Origin: Prostheceraeus crozeri
Lineage: Eukaryota > Platyhelminthes > Polycladida > Euryleptidae
DNA: 64,000 bases
Reading direction: 5' to 3'
Assembly (NCBI GenBank): GCA_907163375.1
Contig: CAJQUW010001866.1
Location: forward strand, 868,001 to 932,000
A program made the position numbers and the translations under genes. Of this stretch, positions 9,701-22,064 are shown one piece after another. The notes beneath the pieces are model-generated. The model ran no database searches, was not told the DNA's origin, and saw only the letters and a program-made list of their open reading frames with translations. Each line of letters starts with the position of its first letter. Positions within the stretch are counted from its first letter, which is position 1.

Positions 9701-11900
9701 ATAAACCCATACGACATCCTTTCCATTTGCCATATTTAACTTCAGAAATGTGTGGTAGGGTAGTGGTCATGGGAAGATTTTAGACAGCAATGATGAGACG
9801 AAGAGGGAGAGAGAACAATGCACACAACAATAATGCGTCGAACAGACGAAGTCAGATCAAGTTGCTGACATCGTTGCACTTCAATTTGTCATCTAAAATT
9901 CAAAATCACCTGTCCGATTTCATAAAATTTTGCATAGATGATAATCTCAAAAATTTGGAGCTGAAGTTGTGTGACGACTGATTCAATTCTAAGGATTTTA
10001 GACATTTGGAAACGTGGGGGAGATTACCCATAAGTACCGGCAACAGTGTGCCAAAATGCGAATAACCAGACAAATATTTCGGCATTGACTAAGAGAATTT
10101 GATTTATGAAAAGAGAAGGTGGCTGGCGCGCTTTGTGAAAGTTAGGGAATCATGGTCCCAAGAGTACGGACTACTCGTCATATTTTACGGTAATCAATAG
10201 GTAGTCAGTGGGGTTACAGAATATTAGCATGGACGGTGAAAAAAATACTGCGCTTCCTTGTGAACTGGGGAATGCCGACTTCTTCCAACCCATTTTTATA
10301 CTGAACGCAAAAGTTGTACATTTGAAATTATTATTATGCACCATATTTTGTGCGGCTAAATATGTCAAAAAAAGCATTTTTCGGACCATTTAGTCGCTCC
10401 TGTGAAATCGCGAATAGTGTTAAGATTAAAGTGTTTAGAAATGTCGACAAAAGAAAGTATCGTGTTTTGTACAAACGTGTACGATAATAACTCTCATGCC
10501 CATAATTATTCAATGAAAAATATTATCTGGTGAGAGCCTCCTTAGGGAACTGACCGCAGTTTCGGTTATATACAGGTCTATCTTTTCATTTCACCGCTCC
10601 AAAGTTTCAATTAAACAACGAAGGAAAGGCAATTCTAGTTTCAGTAAACTCCATATGTAACATTAATTTTTCTAAATGGTATGATATAAGTATAACATGC
10701 ACATTGTGCATTATAAAGCTTGTTTTCATGAATTTCATTAATTGACCTGGTGAATTAGTTTTCCAGTTTTTCTTTTACATTTTTCCCAATCAAACTTCGA
10801 TTTCTGAAGATTTTTTCAAGCTTAGTGAAGACAATGGTCCACATCTATCATTTGAGCTTATGTTTGTACTCGATTAGGCACTAGACTTTTCCGATAACGG
10901 CATTATCTTCTCAAGTTATCCATGTAGACGAGGATAAAGTATTTCAATAGTAGGCTAGCTTGATTTCTTCGATAATTCAATTATCGAATTTCAGGCTGCT
11001 TTGACATCAGTGGTAGAGTGGTGGATTCACAGTTTCTATCTGCTATTCCAACTAGCCCTTGTCAAGAATCCAGCAATTTAATTCATCCCATAGGCCTGTA
11101 GGCCTACTTGAGAATAGCTTGCTCGTACCAGATTAACTTCTAAACAATTGATGAATTCTACATACTTATTAAGATCAAAATGCCTGTCAACATATCTACG
11201 GATTGGATCATATTGATCTTGCTCAGTTGTTTTAACTGAAAATTTAGTGCCATACCCTGTTGGATGGATTCATTAGAGGTTTCTCAATTTAAAGTTGTTG
11301 AGTAAACTTCTCCAGTCTGTTAATGTCAAATAACATTTAGCTATCCGCTCGCTGATGTTAATAACAGCATCAAATTTAGTAAACTATATTCAGACCAATA
11401 CCAACACATCGAAGTCTTGGTTAAGAAACGATCGCGCCGTTTATTTCATGTATAGGCCTATCTGAATAAAGATGACAAAGATGGGTTACTTACATGTATT
11501 ATTAGAATGCTTGGTTTTCAATTCGGTGTAAGCCCTTTTTACATGTAGAAAGTTGGTACTAGCTTTGGTTGCGTTGGTACTACAGCGTCAAATTATTGTG
11601 GATGAATAAACACAAAATACATTTCCGTTAACAAATTTTACAGATACTGTAGACAGATACTAACAAGGTGATTTAAGTAAAATAAATTTTGATAAGTTAG
11701 CTGTGCACTAGTAAAACGATTGAAGTTAAATTAATGCAAAGATTCAAGCAAAAGTTCAGTGATACAATTCATGCACTGAAATTCTTTTAATCAGCATTTA
11801 TTGCTATTATAGATGATCAAATCTATATTTTTCATTTCTAATTGACTGACAGCTCCTATCCTATATCCACTTGCGTGCCGCTTTGGAATCAATTCCATGT
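6780..11900. other. Gene-poor stretch, no supported gene
   Basis: Only short unrelated ORFs of up to about 86 residues with no recognisable domain. One possible first exon was seen: ATG at 7032 followed by 13 codons and a good GTAAGT donor at 7072. No downstream exon could be linked to it. No RNA genes or strong repeats were recognised. Confidence 0.5.
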
Positions 11901-11907
11901 ATTTTTG

Positions 11908-12462
11908 AATTTCAAAGAATAAATGACCACAAAATATCGCTCCTTTGGTTACGACTAGTAATTCAAATTGTTGTGCTTAAGATAAAATCTCAACATGCTT
12001 CATCCTGTGTAGTGTCAATGGTGCTGGTGCAGGGATCGCAATTTTACGGCTTTTCCGTTTTTCACGAAATTTGTCTGATGTAAATATTTCAAATTTATGC
12101 ATTCAAGCACCGGTTTTTCCCGATTCTGCGTTTTTTCCTTAGGTGAATTGCGATCCCTGTGCTGGCAGTTGCTAGAGAATTATACAAATTTACCATATAT
12201 CGCTGTGTAGTGGCAACTCATCAGATCTGTTCATGACGGCGGTTTAGTTATAGCTTGATTAACTTAATACCCAAAACAACATAGCATCGTCATTTACTGA
12301 TACTGACAATGATAAATTTGAATTCTCTATCAACCGCTAGCACCATTGACACTGTACACAGGACGAAACATGTCGGGATTTTTTCTCAAGTGCATCCATT
12401 TAAATTATTTGTCGTAATCAAGGAAGCGTCATTTTTCAGTCATCTATTTCTTGAAATTCTAA
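11908..12462. mobile_element. Foldback/MITE-like element
   Basis: The arms 11908-12027 and about 12342-12462 are inverted copies of each other with scattered mismatches. Shared blocks include TGTCAATGGTGCT against AGCACCATTGACA and GGTTACGAC against GTCGTAATC. A second inner inverted pair, GCAGGGATCGCAATT against AATTGCGATCCCTGTGC, lies inside the loop. There is no ORF. It is probably a non-autonomous DNA transposon; the exact ends and target duplication are unclear. Confidence 0.55.
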
Positions 12463-12692
12463 ATGAATGAAGAATCTCCCTCACTGACAGACGTTGACGT
12501 TCCATGTCTGAACGAGCGACGGCTTTTGTCCAAATTTTCGAAATATGATATCGTCATTAAATAAATGAACCGTATTTATACTCGGAGACACATTAGACAC
12601 GAAGCCTTTCATCAATGTTGCCAAGTTGTCATTTATCCCTCTCTGATTCTCTGAGAGCTGAGTATTTAGCAAGAATGCAGAGTGTACCTGTT

Positions 12693-12764
12693 TTAACCTT
12701 CCCCCGACGAAGACATTTTTTGCGACATCACCGACGAAGCGGGGTATTTTTTTACCCCATTCGA
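12693..12764. repeat. piggyBac left terminus
   Basis: TTAA, then the 16 bp inverted repeat CCTTCCCCCGACGAAG, a short spacer, and the subterminal unit ACCGACGAAGCGGGG followed by a hairpin GGGGTA-T-run-TACCCC. Confidence 0.9.
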
Positions 12765-12875
12765 ATTTCTCTATTTAATTTCGTAGAAATATGTTTTTAA
12801 AAAGAAAACACATTTATAGGATCAAGTTCTTTTAATAGCAAAACTCAGTAAAAAAATTGAACCGGGAACTGCACA

Positions 12876-14639
12876 TCAGAGCTGCACATCAGAACTGCAT
12901 AGAGAACAAGTAACACTGAAATGTTCCTTGCAAACAAAACGTTTGCACTCCATGCAGCGAGTTTTGCATCTTCTGTCAAGAGCTCTCGGGCAAACAAAAC
13001 GTCTCCCAGAACTCGGAAGTGATGCCACTTGATGGTCAAAAACTGAGGCAGTCGTGTCAGCAATATATCCATACTTCTTTGCAACTGACCTCAATTGTGT
13101 CGTAATTGATTGAAAATTGGTGTCTTTCCATTGCTGAATTCTTTGTCTGATGGCATTCTCAGCCAAATTCTTGCTCATTTGTTCCAGATGAAGGCGTCGT
13201 TGTATTTTTACATTTCTTTTAAGAACGGCAGGATTTTTTTCAGTGAACAACACAAATGAATTATAGGCGGCAGCGTCCAACATAAAAAGGAAACAATTTT
13301 TGGTCCATCTGTTTGTGTACCGACGACAGGAAAATCCGGCAACCAGTTTATCAAAAGTGTCTACTGCACCTTTCGTTTCGTTGTACGCAATGATGATACT
13401 CGGTTTCTTTGCATCATCTCTTTCAACCGACTCGCTGTGATGTTCCGATGAAATGAGAATAACTGCTTTTGACTGATTGGGGACGTAAGAAACAATTGTC
13501 ATTTGATTGTGAAACGCAAACATGGATGAAAATTTTGTTTTTTGCCTCTGTGGTAAGAACGTTGGTGGAATCTCCCCTTTATTCTTTCGCAATGTTCCAA
13601 TATGTGTCATTCCATTCCTCCACAGATTCTCATTCAGCGAAACAGATGAGAAAAAGTTATCGGTTGTTATGCCACGGCCAGTTCTGAAGTATGGTTTTGC
13701 AAGATCAAGTACAACTTCTTCTCCAACATTTTTCGATCTATTTGACGAATGACTTTTCTTTCCAAGATAAGGTGTGACATCCAGCAGATAAGAAGTTTTG
13801 ACGTCGTTGATACAGAAATACTTTATTCCGTATTTAGCAGGCTTACTTGGAAGATATTGCCTGAAACTACACTTTCCTCGAAACGAATATAGTTCTTCAT
13901 CGACACAAAGATGAGAGTATGGTTCGAAAGCTGTTCTTATCTTTGATCGGAAACGGTCGAAAACAAATCGCATTTTGTAAAACTTGTCACAGGAGGTCGC
14001 ATCAGTTCGTCGTTCTTCAATATCATCAAATGTAATGAATTTTGAAATCAGCTTATAACGATCTCTTGAAAGGATTAGTGTGCAGAATTCCATGTAATGA
14101 CATGAATTTGGATTCCATATTTCAGCGATGTCCACGTTCCTTTTCTTTGTAAGTCCGAGAAGAAGGCATACAGAAATATAGCCTTCAAGTTCCTCGAGCG
14201 AAATTTCTTTGGTATCATCTGGAATTCTTTTGTTGGTACAATTGAGAATGAAACGCAGCATGGTCTCGTCCATAATGTAATGAAAAAAGTCGGTTTCATC
14301 TTCACAATCCTTCACAGCGTAAGTTACACTGGGAGACACACGAATGATGTTTTGCCGTCTGAATGCTGATGGTCTTGGAGACTTCGTTTTCCACTCAAAA
14401 TTATTTTTGCCACGAATCAAATCTTCAGTATCATTATCATCTGTTTCAGAATCCGAATTGTTATCACTGTCCAGATAAGATTGATCAATTATGTCTCCTT
14501 CTTCTTCGCCGAATTCACATTCATCACTATCACTCTCTGTTTCACTGGCATGGTCAGAATCTGCGTTTCTCTCGTCATCGTCAGAATTCTCCAGCATCGA
14601 CGCTATGGATGCAGCTGACAATCGTGAACGTGAAGCCAT
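12876..14639 (-). CDS. piggyBac transposase (PGBD-like), apparently intact
   Basis: A 587-residue cut-and-paste transposase if it starts at the Met at 14639 (MASRSRLSAASIASML, the usual piggyBac opening); an in-frame upstream extension to 14732 looks non-coding. The acidic N-terminus (EDLIRG, many Asp/Glu/Ser) is followed by a DDE_Tnp_1_7 core. Catalytic Asp candidates sit in LCVDEELYSFRGK, GITTDNFFSS and NETKGAVDTFDK, the family's DDD triad. The C-terminal 45 residues hold a Cys/His-rich finger (CPRALDRRCKTRCMECKRFVCKEHFSVTCSLC). No stop or frameshift interrupts it. Length, triad and finger are all present, so it may still encode an active enzyme. Confidence 0.93.
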   Translation of the reverse strand: MASRSRLSAASIASMLENSDDDERNADSDHASETESDSDECEFGEEEGDIIDQSYLDSDNNSDSETDDNDTEDLIRGKNNFEWKTKSPRPSAFRRQNIIRVSPSVTYAVKDCEDETDFFHYIMDETMLRFILNCTNKRIPDDTKEISLEELEGYISVCLLLGLTKKRNVDIAEIWNPNSCHYMEFCTLILSRDRYKLISKFITFDDIEERRTDATSCDKFYKMRFVFDRFRSKIRTAFEPYSHLCVDEELYSFRGKCSFRQYLPSKPAKYGIKYFCINDVKTSYLLDVTPYLGKKSHSSNRSKNVGEEVVLDLAKPYFRTGRGITTDNFFSSVSLNENLWRNGMTHIGTLRKNKGEIPPTFLPQRQKTKFSSMFAFHNQMTIVSYVPNQSKAVILISSEHHSESVERDDAKKPSIIIAYNETKGAVDTFDKLVAGFSCRRYTNRWTKNCFLFMLDAAAYNSFVLFTEKNPAVLKRNVKIQRRLHLEQMSKNLAENAIRQRIQQWKDTNFQSITTQLRSVAKKYGYIADTTASVFDHQVASLPSSGRRFVCPRALDRRCKTRCMECKRFVCKEHFSVTCSLCSSDVQL

Positions 14640-14884
14640 AGAAATAATAATTGCAATTGTGAAGGATACAGGCGCGTGAGGTTTGTCGCAAGACGGTGGA
14701 GCTGTGTTCACTATTCGACCAATGGCTTGCAATGTCGCTGCTGCCCAATCGGAGCGAATCTCAATCGGCTCACGTGATATTGTTTCTTTAGAAGTCAGAA
14801 TGAGAGATGAAAAGAAGTACAGTAGATTGACAGCAGCAACACCAATTTTTCAATGGTTCAATGTGAGACAGATATAATAACATA

Positions 14885-16264
14885 TACAGAGTGTTCAAAA
14901 AGAAACTGTGCACCTGATTATCGTAATTTATGACCAAGTTACTCAGTAAACAATGACTACATTCATGTCTAATGCATCGATCAGTTAATATTGCATTGTT
15001 TGATGTACGATTATCTGTGAATAGGCAACTGATGGCTTGAACGATGCTCGAGAATACAATGTTTTCACAAAATCACTGTTTTCGCTGTTCAATTTCATTC
15101 ATTCTTGACAAAATGGTCTTGACTGTGCAACAGAGAACATTCCTGGTTGAACACACGTTTCGCTGTAATGGGCAATGCACAGATGAGGTTCGAAAACGAT
15201 TCGAAGAGGCTTTTCCAAATGAAGATACTCCATACAGAAATTCTGTCAGAAGCCTGATAGCCAAGTTCAGAGAGACAGGATCGGTTCACGACGCAGACCG
15301 ATCAGGCAGACCATCAGTTTTGAACGCTGAAAAGATGGATGCGATTTCTGAGGCAATGACCAATAGCCCAAGCAAGTCCCTTCTACGCTTGTCCCAAGAA
15401 GCGGACATCTCTCTTGGATCGGCTCATAACGCAGTGCGCAAGAACCTGAATCTCTATCCGTACAAGGTTACGTGCTATCATGAACTGAAAGATACAGATT
15501 ACGAGAAACGTGTTTATTGCAGATGGTTTGGACATGTTCTTGATGACAATGGCGTTTTGAACAGAACATTCTTTTCTGACGAAGCTTGGTTTCACTTGTC
15601 AGGTTATGTCAACAGTCAAAATTCACGTCACTGGTCGACTGTCAATCCCCATCAGTTCATTGAAAGCTCTCTCCATTCCGACAAAGTTGGTGTGTGGTGT
15701 GCAATGTCTCGTCGGAGAATTATTGGACCAATTTTTTTCATCACACCATTAATGCAGAAAGGTATTGAGACGAAGTGATACTCCCCTTCATGAACGAACT
15801 ATCAAGACAAGAGGCTATTTTCAGCAAGATGGAGCACCGCCGCACACGGCGAGCGTAAACTTGTCACGCCTGAAAGAAGCCTTTCCTAGTCGACTCATCT
15901 CCACTGGAATCTGGCCACCAAGGTCCCCCGATCTGAGCCCCTTAGATTTCTACCTATGGGGAACCGTTAAAGAAAAAGTGTTCAAAAGGAAGCCACGCAA
16001 CTTAGAAGAAATTCAACAGCACATCAGTGAAATCATTCAGGTCATAACTCAGGAAGAATTGGCTTCAGTGTTCAACAACATGAAAAAACGGATTGAATTG
16101 TGTATTCGAGAAAACGGAGGTCATTTTGAGCAATTTCTTTGACTGCTCCCACATCTTTTTGTTACTTGGTTATCATTAATACACAAATTACTTGATTTGG
16201 AATCATTTGTTTTGATTTTATATTAAGATTAATAGGTGCACAGTCACTTTTTGAATACTCTGTA
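14885..16264 (+). mobile_element. mariner/IS630-type element
   Basis: The ends are inverted: left TACAGAGTGTTCAAAAAG extending to CTGTGCACCT, right the complement TACAGAGTATTCAAAAAG extending to CTGTGCACCT. TA dinucleotides lie at 14883-14884 and 16265-16266. At 1,380 bp the size is typical. It is inserted within the piggyBac element and is therefore younger than that insertion. Confidence 0.93.
15113..16142 (+). pseudogene. mariner-family transposase, frameshifted
   Basis: The N-terminal half (Met at 15113, MVLTVQQRTFLVEHTFRC) carries paired helix-turn-helix DNA-binding motifs and the first catalytic Asp in FFSDEAWFH. The C-terminal half carries FQQDGAPPHTA (second Asp) and SPDLSPLDFYLWG (third Asp). 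About 38 residues separate the second and third Asp, so this is not the canonical DD34D. Between the halves (about 15,740-15,830) the coding information moves through three frames and includes an in-frame stop, so the gene is dead as read. It ends in the family's FEQFL tail next to the right inverted repeat. Confidence 0.9.
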
Positions 16265-16468
16265 TATAGAGAGAGAAGCGCATGAGAAGAAATAAAAGCG
16301 TCGTTTTTTTCATTTCTTACTCGTCACTCCATGCATTTGCATGCTTTACGTTGCTAAATTAATTGTAGGAGTATACTAGAATACTAAAGAAATCATTAAT
16401 TCAGAAGAACATATGATCTAAAGACAAAATAATTACAAAACTAAGACCATTTTAATAAGAAAAAAACA

Positions 16469-16698
16469 CCGACGTAGCCGACGAAGTGGGGTAATAAAAT
16501 ACCCCAGTGACGTTAAGGCCATTTTTTCATTTATATACATTACGTTGATCATCAGGCAAATCATTTATTTTTTACAAGTGTGTTTGGTACTTTAAACATG
16601 TAAAATATTGCCAATGAAAAATAAGTACAAATCATAAATTTCGATTATCAAATACCTCTGGGGTATTTTTTTACCCCGCTTCGTCGGGGGAAGGTTAA
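16469..16698. repeat. piggyBac right terminus with internal subterminal copy
   Basis: The outer end (about 16,655-16,698) is the inverted copy of the left terminus, ending GGTTAA. An internal direct copy at about 16,469-16,505 has GCCGACGAAGTGGGGTA and a GGGGTA/TACCCC hairpin. Such subterminal units are candidate transposase binding sites. Confidence 0.8.
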
Positions 16699-19600
16699 AA
16701 GTCTTAGGTTTGATCCGACCAAAGTTTGAACCAAGGTCACCCGGACACAGAGCAAACACTCCATCGCATGGCCAAAGCGCCGTTGTTATGTCAGAATGAA
16801 CATTTAAAGAGTATTATGTAATATTTTGGTAAATTTTTCAGTAGAATTATTTAAAGCAGCTGGCATTTGGAAGAATGCTGTAGGCCTTCATGTATACTAT
16901 GAAGCACAAGATATATGTTAAAGGCAAGTATATGCAGTCTAAGAGTGAAGTCCATATATCGAAGGTTATATAGGCCTCATCATGGTTCAACTGTCTTTTC
17001 AGATCAGGGTTAGACTTTTTTATGTGCAAAGCCTCCATCATATTTAAATCGAAGCTATTAAAGGCTTTGGTTAGGCTACACTGGCAGTTTAATCAATGGT
17101 TAGAGATAGCTGAAATTATCTGCAGACAGTTTAATCTGACCATAAATTGAGTTGTATTCCTGAAAATAAGAAAATCCTAGCTCAAGTCTCTAACAAACAG
17201 CTTTGTTTTTTAAAATATTATTGAGGCAGTGTTCACAAAAACACAATCTGAACAGACAGCTGAACCATGATGGTGCATTCTTTAGTTGTAGATGTATTCA
17301 ACTGTTGTAAATGTCTCACTGTGTCACATGATTCTAACTGCATTTTGTAATTTCCTATTTTCATTTATTCACCTTGCTTGAAGAAATGTTTGAATTGAAT
17401 AGTAGATGATAGCTAAGTTGATAGAAAGCCCTCATTCCGATGCTTCCAAGTCTATAGTGAAGGACTTTCAGTAATATCATAGTCATTCATCAATACTTAT
17501 CAGAGATTTCAATAATTGATTGCAATTTAATTGGACAAGGAAATCAATTGATTGAAATTGAAAAATATATCAATCAATTAATTAGAATGGAAATTGTGAA
17601 CCAATTAACCAATTGAAGTTGGAAAATGTATCAATCAAATGATTGTAGTTGGAACTGTGAGCGAATCAATATTGAAAATGTAATCCAAAATTCGAGCAGT
17701 TTCTGCAACTTGAAAGCATTAATTATTAATTTACTTGATCCAAGATTTGTTAACTATATACACGTTACACAGCAATAAACAATCTCTTATATTTTTCAAT
17801 ACTGCTTAGTCAGACCAATCAGACAGGCGATAATTTCCTTACATTCGCTCTCATGCCTTGGACATATAGTTTATACAAGCGTTCGTGATTCTCTCCATTG
17901 TTTTTATCAGTGACGATTGAGTAGAGAAATTTCGCCTGCATTTTAGAGCTGCTTGGTCTACTCTGGTTGAAACAAACATAATTTAATTGCGGCTACTAAT
18001 GAATCTTAACTTTGTTACTGCTTGCCAACCTGAAATGCTTACTATAATTGTAAATTGCGAAAAGTAAAATACGTCAGAGGCGGAATTAGATATTCAATCT
18101 CGGCTACTAACAGATAACAATTAATTGGCTGCAATTGTAAAATGCAGCAATCAATACGAATTGGAAAAATATCAATCAATTTATTGAAATTCTTTATTCT
18201 AGCCAATTAATTAATTGAAATTGGTGTCAATTAATTTTGACAATCCTTGCTGCTTATGTGTGTACATGACTTACATGCAATTGTGTGGGATTTTGCCATC
18301 TTCATTTATGAACAACAATTGCGAATAAAAGACAATCATAGTCTATTTTTACATGCTCTTCTCTATTTTCAGGAATTAATACATATTGGTGGAATATCTT
18401 CAGCCCATCCGGAACTTCGTTAAATGGGGTCATTCTTGATACTGATGGCGCCATTATACGGGCATTCCTACGAAGACCGTCTGCGAATCTTTAGAATTCC
18501 AACCCCTCAACGTCTTCGACTTGATATCTTCGACTGACTCTCTGTGATACTTTCTTCAACTTTCGGACTTGCGGCTGTGACTTGAAGCGTTTTCAAAATT
18601 TTTAAGAGTTCAGTCTCGTGAACATTTTTTCTCCAAGAGAGTCATTGTCGATTGGAATTTACTACCCCATTATGATGTTTGATCGTCATCCCTACTGGAC
18701 TTCAAGACAAACATGTTCAATGTTTTTATGCTGCGAAACTAACTTTGTGACATTTCTATTATCTGTATAAGATGCACGTTACAATTAGTTTGTTTATCCA
18801 TTCGTTGTCAATCGCCTTAGCTTTGTTTTTTATGCGCCTATGTAGCAGCAATATAAATACTCAATCATTATGAAGGACTCAGCAGACAATTGACGGCCTT
18901 GTTGTGCTCCAAGCATTCCCTCGAATATTGTCCAAACTCGATTTCGTGTTGATTTGAATGATTTGAAATGGCACCAAAAACTGTGAGCTTCAAAGCTTTA
19001 TTGTACATTTCTATAAAAAATATTTTGACAATTGTCACTTTGAAACTTCGTTGGAATAAGACAGTTTTCAAGAATTTCCATAACTAAGTTTTTCATGACA
19101 TTATAATTTATTAAGAATTTTGCTGCAAAAAAACTTTTTAACTTACTGAATGCCTTTCACTGTACATGTATGCTTTTTTGACTCGCTCTGTTTCAGACGA
19201 CACGCCTTGTAAATATAGAACAAAATTTCTGAACGTTTTGATTTTTATATAGCCGGCATATGTCCTGGAGTTTGGCCAAGTATACTCGAATCGTGTTATA
19301 TGAATTATTCAGACTTTTCGAGAAGCATGTTTTATAGTTTTACATGCTCATGAAATCTGATGGTACTTTATATATGCATCGATGTTGAATTGTTCAGATT
19401 CTCAAAAAGTAATTCCCTTTGTGCATACTAGAAATCCAATATTTTGTTTCTTATTCATTTGAAATTTAATATATGCATGATCGAATTATAGAAACTTTTT
19501 CTTTCTTTTAATTCAGAATAATTAACGGAAGAGAATTTTACGATATAGTAATGAATAAGGGTAGAGATTTTACTACTGATACCAGTAGTATGTAGAAGCT

Positions 19601-21240
19601 GTATTTCGTGAAGAGAAAAATTAGGCGCCAATGGGCACGAACTTAGGCGCCAAGGCTTCGTGCCCACTCGTGCCCGCTCGTGCCTTGTGTTGGCTAGAAT
19701 TGATGCCTAAGTTTCGTGCCTTACAGTTTACAGTGCACAGAAGAATCTTCATGTCAGCACAAAATACAAAGAATGCACTTCGTTTACTTGATTTCATTCA
19801 TTTATCTTAACTTAGGCTTGGCTTTTGGGTTTTGACCCCAAGTTTTGGTCCAACCTTGTGTGAGATATGACGCCCTGTGAATCATTAAATCATGCCACTG
19901 AAAATTTGAATTGAAAACTTGACATTTCAATGATTCACAGCCAGGAAGCTCTCAATAGATTCTCAACTTTGCCTTGAAGATTCGCAGAGACTTGCTTTAT
20001 AATGCAGTTCATGAATTTTCTGTGATCATCAGCTTGATTTCCCACTTTATTACGATGCTTGTTAGCAAATATATTCATTTTGATACACAACTTGTTTAAT
20101 ACTACTTATAGAGTGTGGCTTCATGTCGGTAGTATGTTTATTTGCAAAAATGTAGCGTCTTAAAAACTGCTCAAATAATTGTTTTTGACCACAGGAACGT
20201 AATCTCCGTAAAAAAACGGAATCTTTAGATGTAAAATTTTTCACTGTATGCAGACACTATTTTGAGTCGACACTCTACTATATATCACTACTCTATGTTT
20301 CCAAGTATACTTATTCTATGGCTGCAAAAAGGTGGCTAAGTAGTGTGCATGGCAAAGATAGAATATCCTTCCAGTTGGAAACAGCCAATAATTTCTGAGC
20401 TGTTAATTAACATTTCTTGTGAAAATCTCGTCACTCATTCTAAAACAGAATGCGCAAGCTAGTATTATGCAAGAATTTATTCTATGGCACGAATTCCTGC
20501 TTCTTCTTTATCAGAAGCGAGAAATTGGACTCAACAATTACATGCAAAATGAATTGATATTTCACAAATGTGATGTTGAAGGTATAATGCAACTTTGATT
20601 ATTGCCCAGCTTCCTGCTTCTTCAATGGTCTTCGCCAAATATCTAGGTGAAGTGATAATGGATAATTGACATCAGCAGGAAACAGTATTCATTCCACAAA
20701 ATCATTTTTAACGTGCTAAATAGGTCTATAGCGACTAATGAGTAATTTTCAATGTTTGATTTGTTTGCCAATTATTCATTGATGTTTTCCAATGTGATGA
20801 TTCAAAGCAAGTTGCGCAATATTACTGCCCACAATTTTCTAAATGGCAAGAAAGATTAAATCAATCAATGAACACGCTGTTTGAATGATAGGTGTTTCGA
20901 CTTCATTCCAATATTGATAATATCCTGCTATACACTGTAAACTGTACGATACGAAAGCGAAGAGATTTTCCCTACGAAAGCGTATGTACAAATCGAGAAT
21001 AACAAAATGTACCAGTGCATTTTTGCTTTCGTACATGCACGTACGAAAGCGATATCCGCTTCCTATTAGCGCCGAGCGGAGTCAGCTCTATATTGCTTAA
21101 TTTTGATTTCCTTAACGAGACTTTGGTTGGGGTCAATGAGCGTCCCCGATTAATTATTCTTCTATCTTTATACACTTCTTGTAAACAGATATAGGTAGAT
21201 TTCCATAAGCTCATTGAAACCTAAAATTCAATGCAGTTAA
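16699..21240. other. Gene-poor stretch with AATTGATTG-rich repeats
   Basis: No supported gene. At 17,515-17,690 and again at 18,110-18,240 there are degenerate AT-rich repeats built on CAATTAATTG and ATCAATCAATTAATT. At 19,620-19,695 the phrases GCACGAACTTAGGCGCC and CGTGCC recur. Short ORFs elsewhere look random. Confidence 0.5.
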
Positions 21241-21245
21241 ATCCC

Positions 21246-21400
<155 letters not shown>

Positions 21401-21692
21401 CGAGGTGTATTGCGCGTGTTTTCATTTCCTTCATTGTAATTCATTCCCGAGATATTTGAAGAACAACCATGAATTTTGAGTCAGTTTATTAAAATAAAAC
21501 AAATACGAGAAATAACATTTATCCCGCTAAATGCCGATAAAATTCAGAATGGAAAAAGCTTGATTACAAAAGATTACATGTCATCAGATGATACTGGTCT
21601 ATCTTTGAAATTGAAGCTAGCAAAAAAATAATAAAATTCAAAATTCAATAAATAGTCAAACGGTCCTCCCCCGCCACTCCATCGGCCTCGAT

Positions 21693-22064
21693 AGTAGTAA
21701 GTAAAACTCCACTTCTGGATAGCGCAAGATGGCCGCCGTCGCTGACGTCCCCCCCCCCTCTGGACCGGCAGAGTGTCGTGGTCGGCCGCCGTGGTGCTTC
21801 GGGTCTGACGTCCCCCCCCCTCTGGCCGACCGTCAGTGTAGCGCGCGGTGATGTGGTGTCTAGGTTGGCGTGGTGTGCCGGCCAGGTTGGCGTGGTGTGC
21901 CGGCCAGGTTGGGAGGGTGGACTGTCGTAGCTCACCTGAAAAAATCCTAAGTGTCAGAGTGGCTTTGTATGGGTAAAATTTTGAAAATTTTCCAAAGTGT
22001 GGAATTTCGACCTGGGACCGTCACCAAAACATTTTTCATCAAATTTCACTGACCTCCCCCCCCC
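21693..22064. repeat. Polinton left terminal inverted repeat
   Basis: About 372 bp, inverted relative to 46,832-47,197. It contains three poly-C runs in TGACGT-C(n)-TCTGG or TGACCT-C(n) contexts, and two adjacent copies of the 22 bp phrase AGGTTGGCGTGGTGTGCCGG. It is GC-rich compared with the flanking DNA. Confidence 0.92.

Larger units (their letters stand above)
12697..16694. mobile_element. piggyBac element with nested mariner
   Basis: TTAA at 12693-12696 and TTAA at 16695-16698 flank the element. Its ends are inverted copies beginning CCTTCCCCCGACGAAG, which is the piggyBac signature of TTAA target duplication. The CCGACGAAGCGGGGTA sequence followed by a T-run is found at both ends and again at an internal site near 16,470. 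The transposase runs on the minus strand. A 1,380 bp mariner (14,885-16,264) is inserted between the transposase start and the right end; without it the element is about 2.6 kb, a normal size. Confidence 0.95.
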
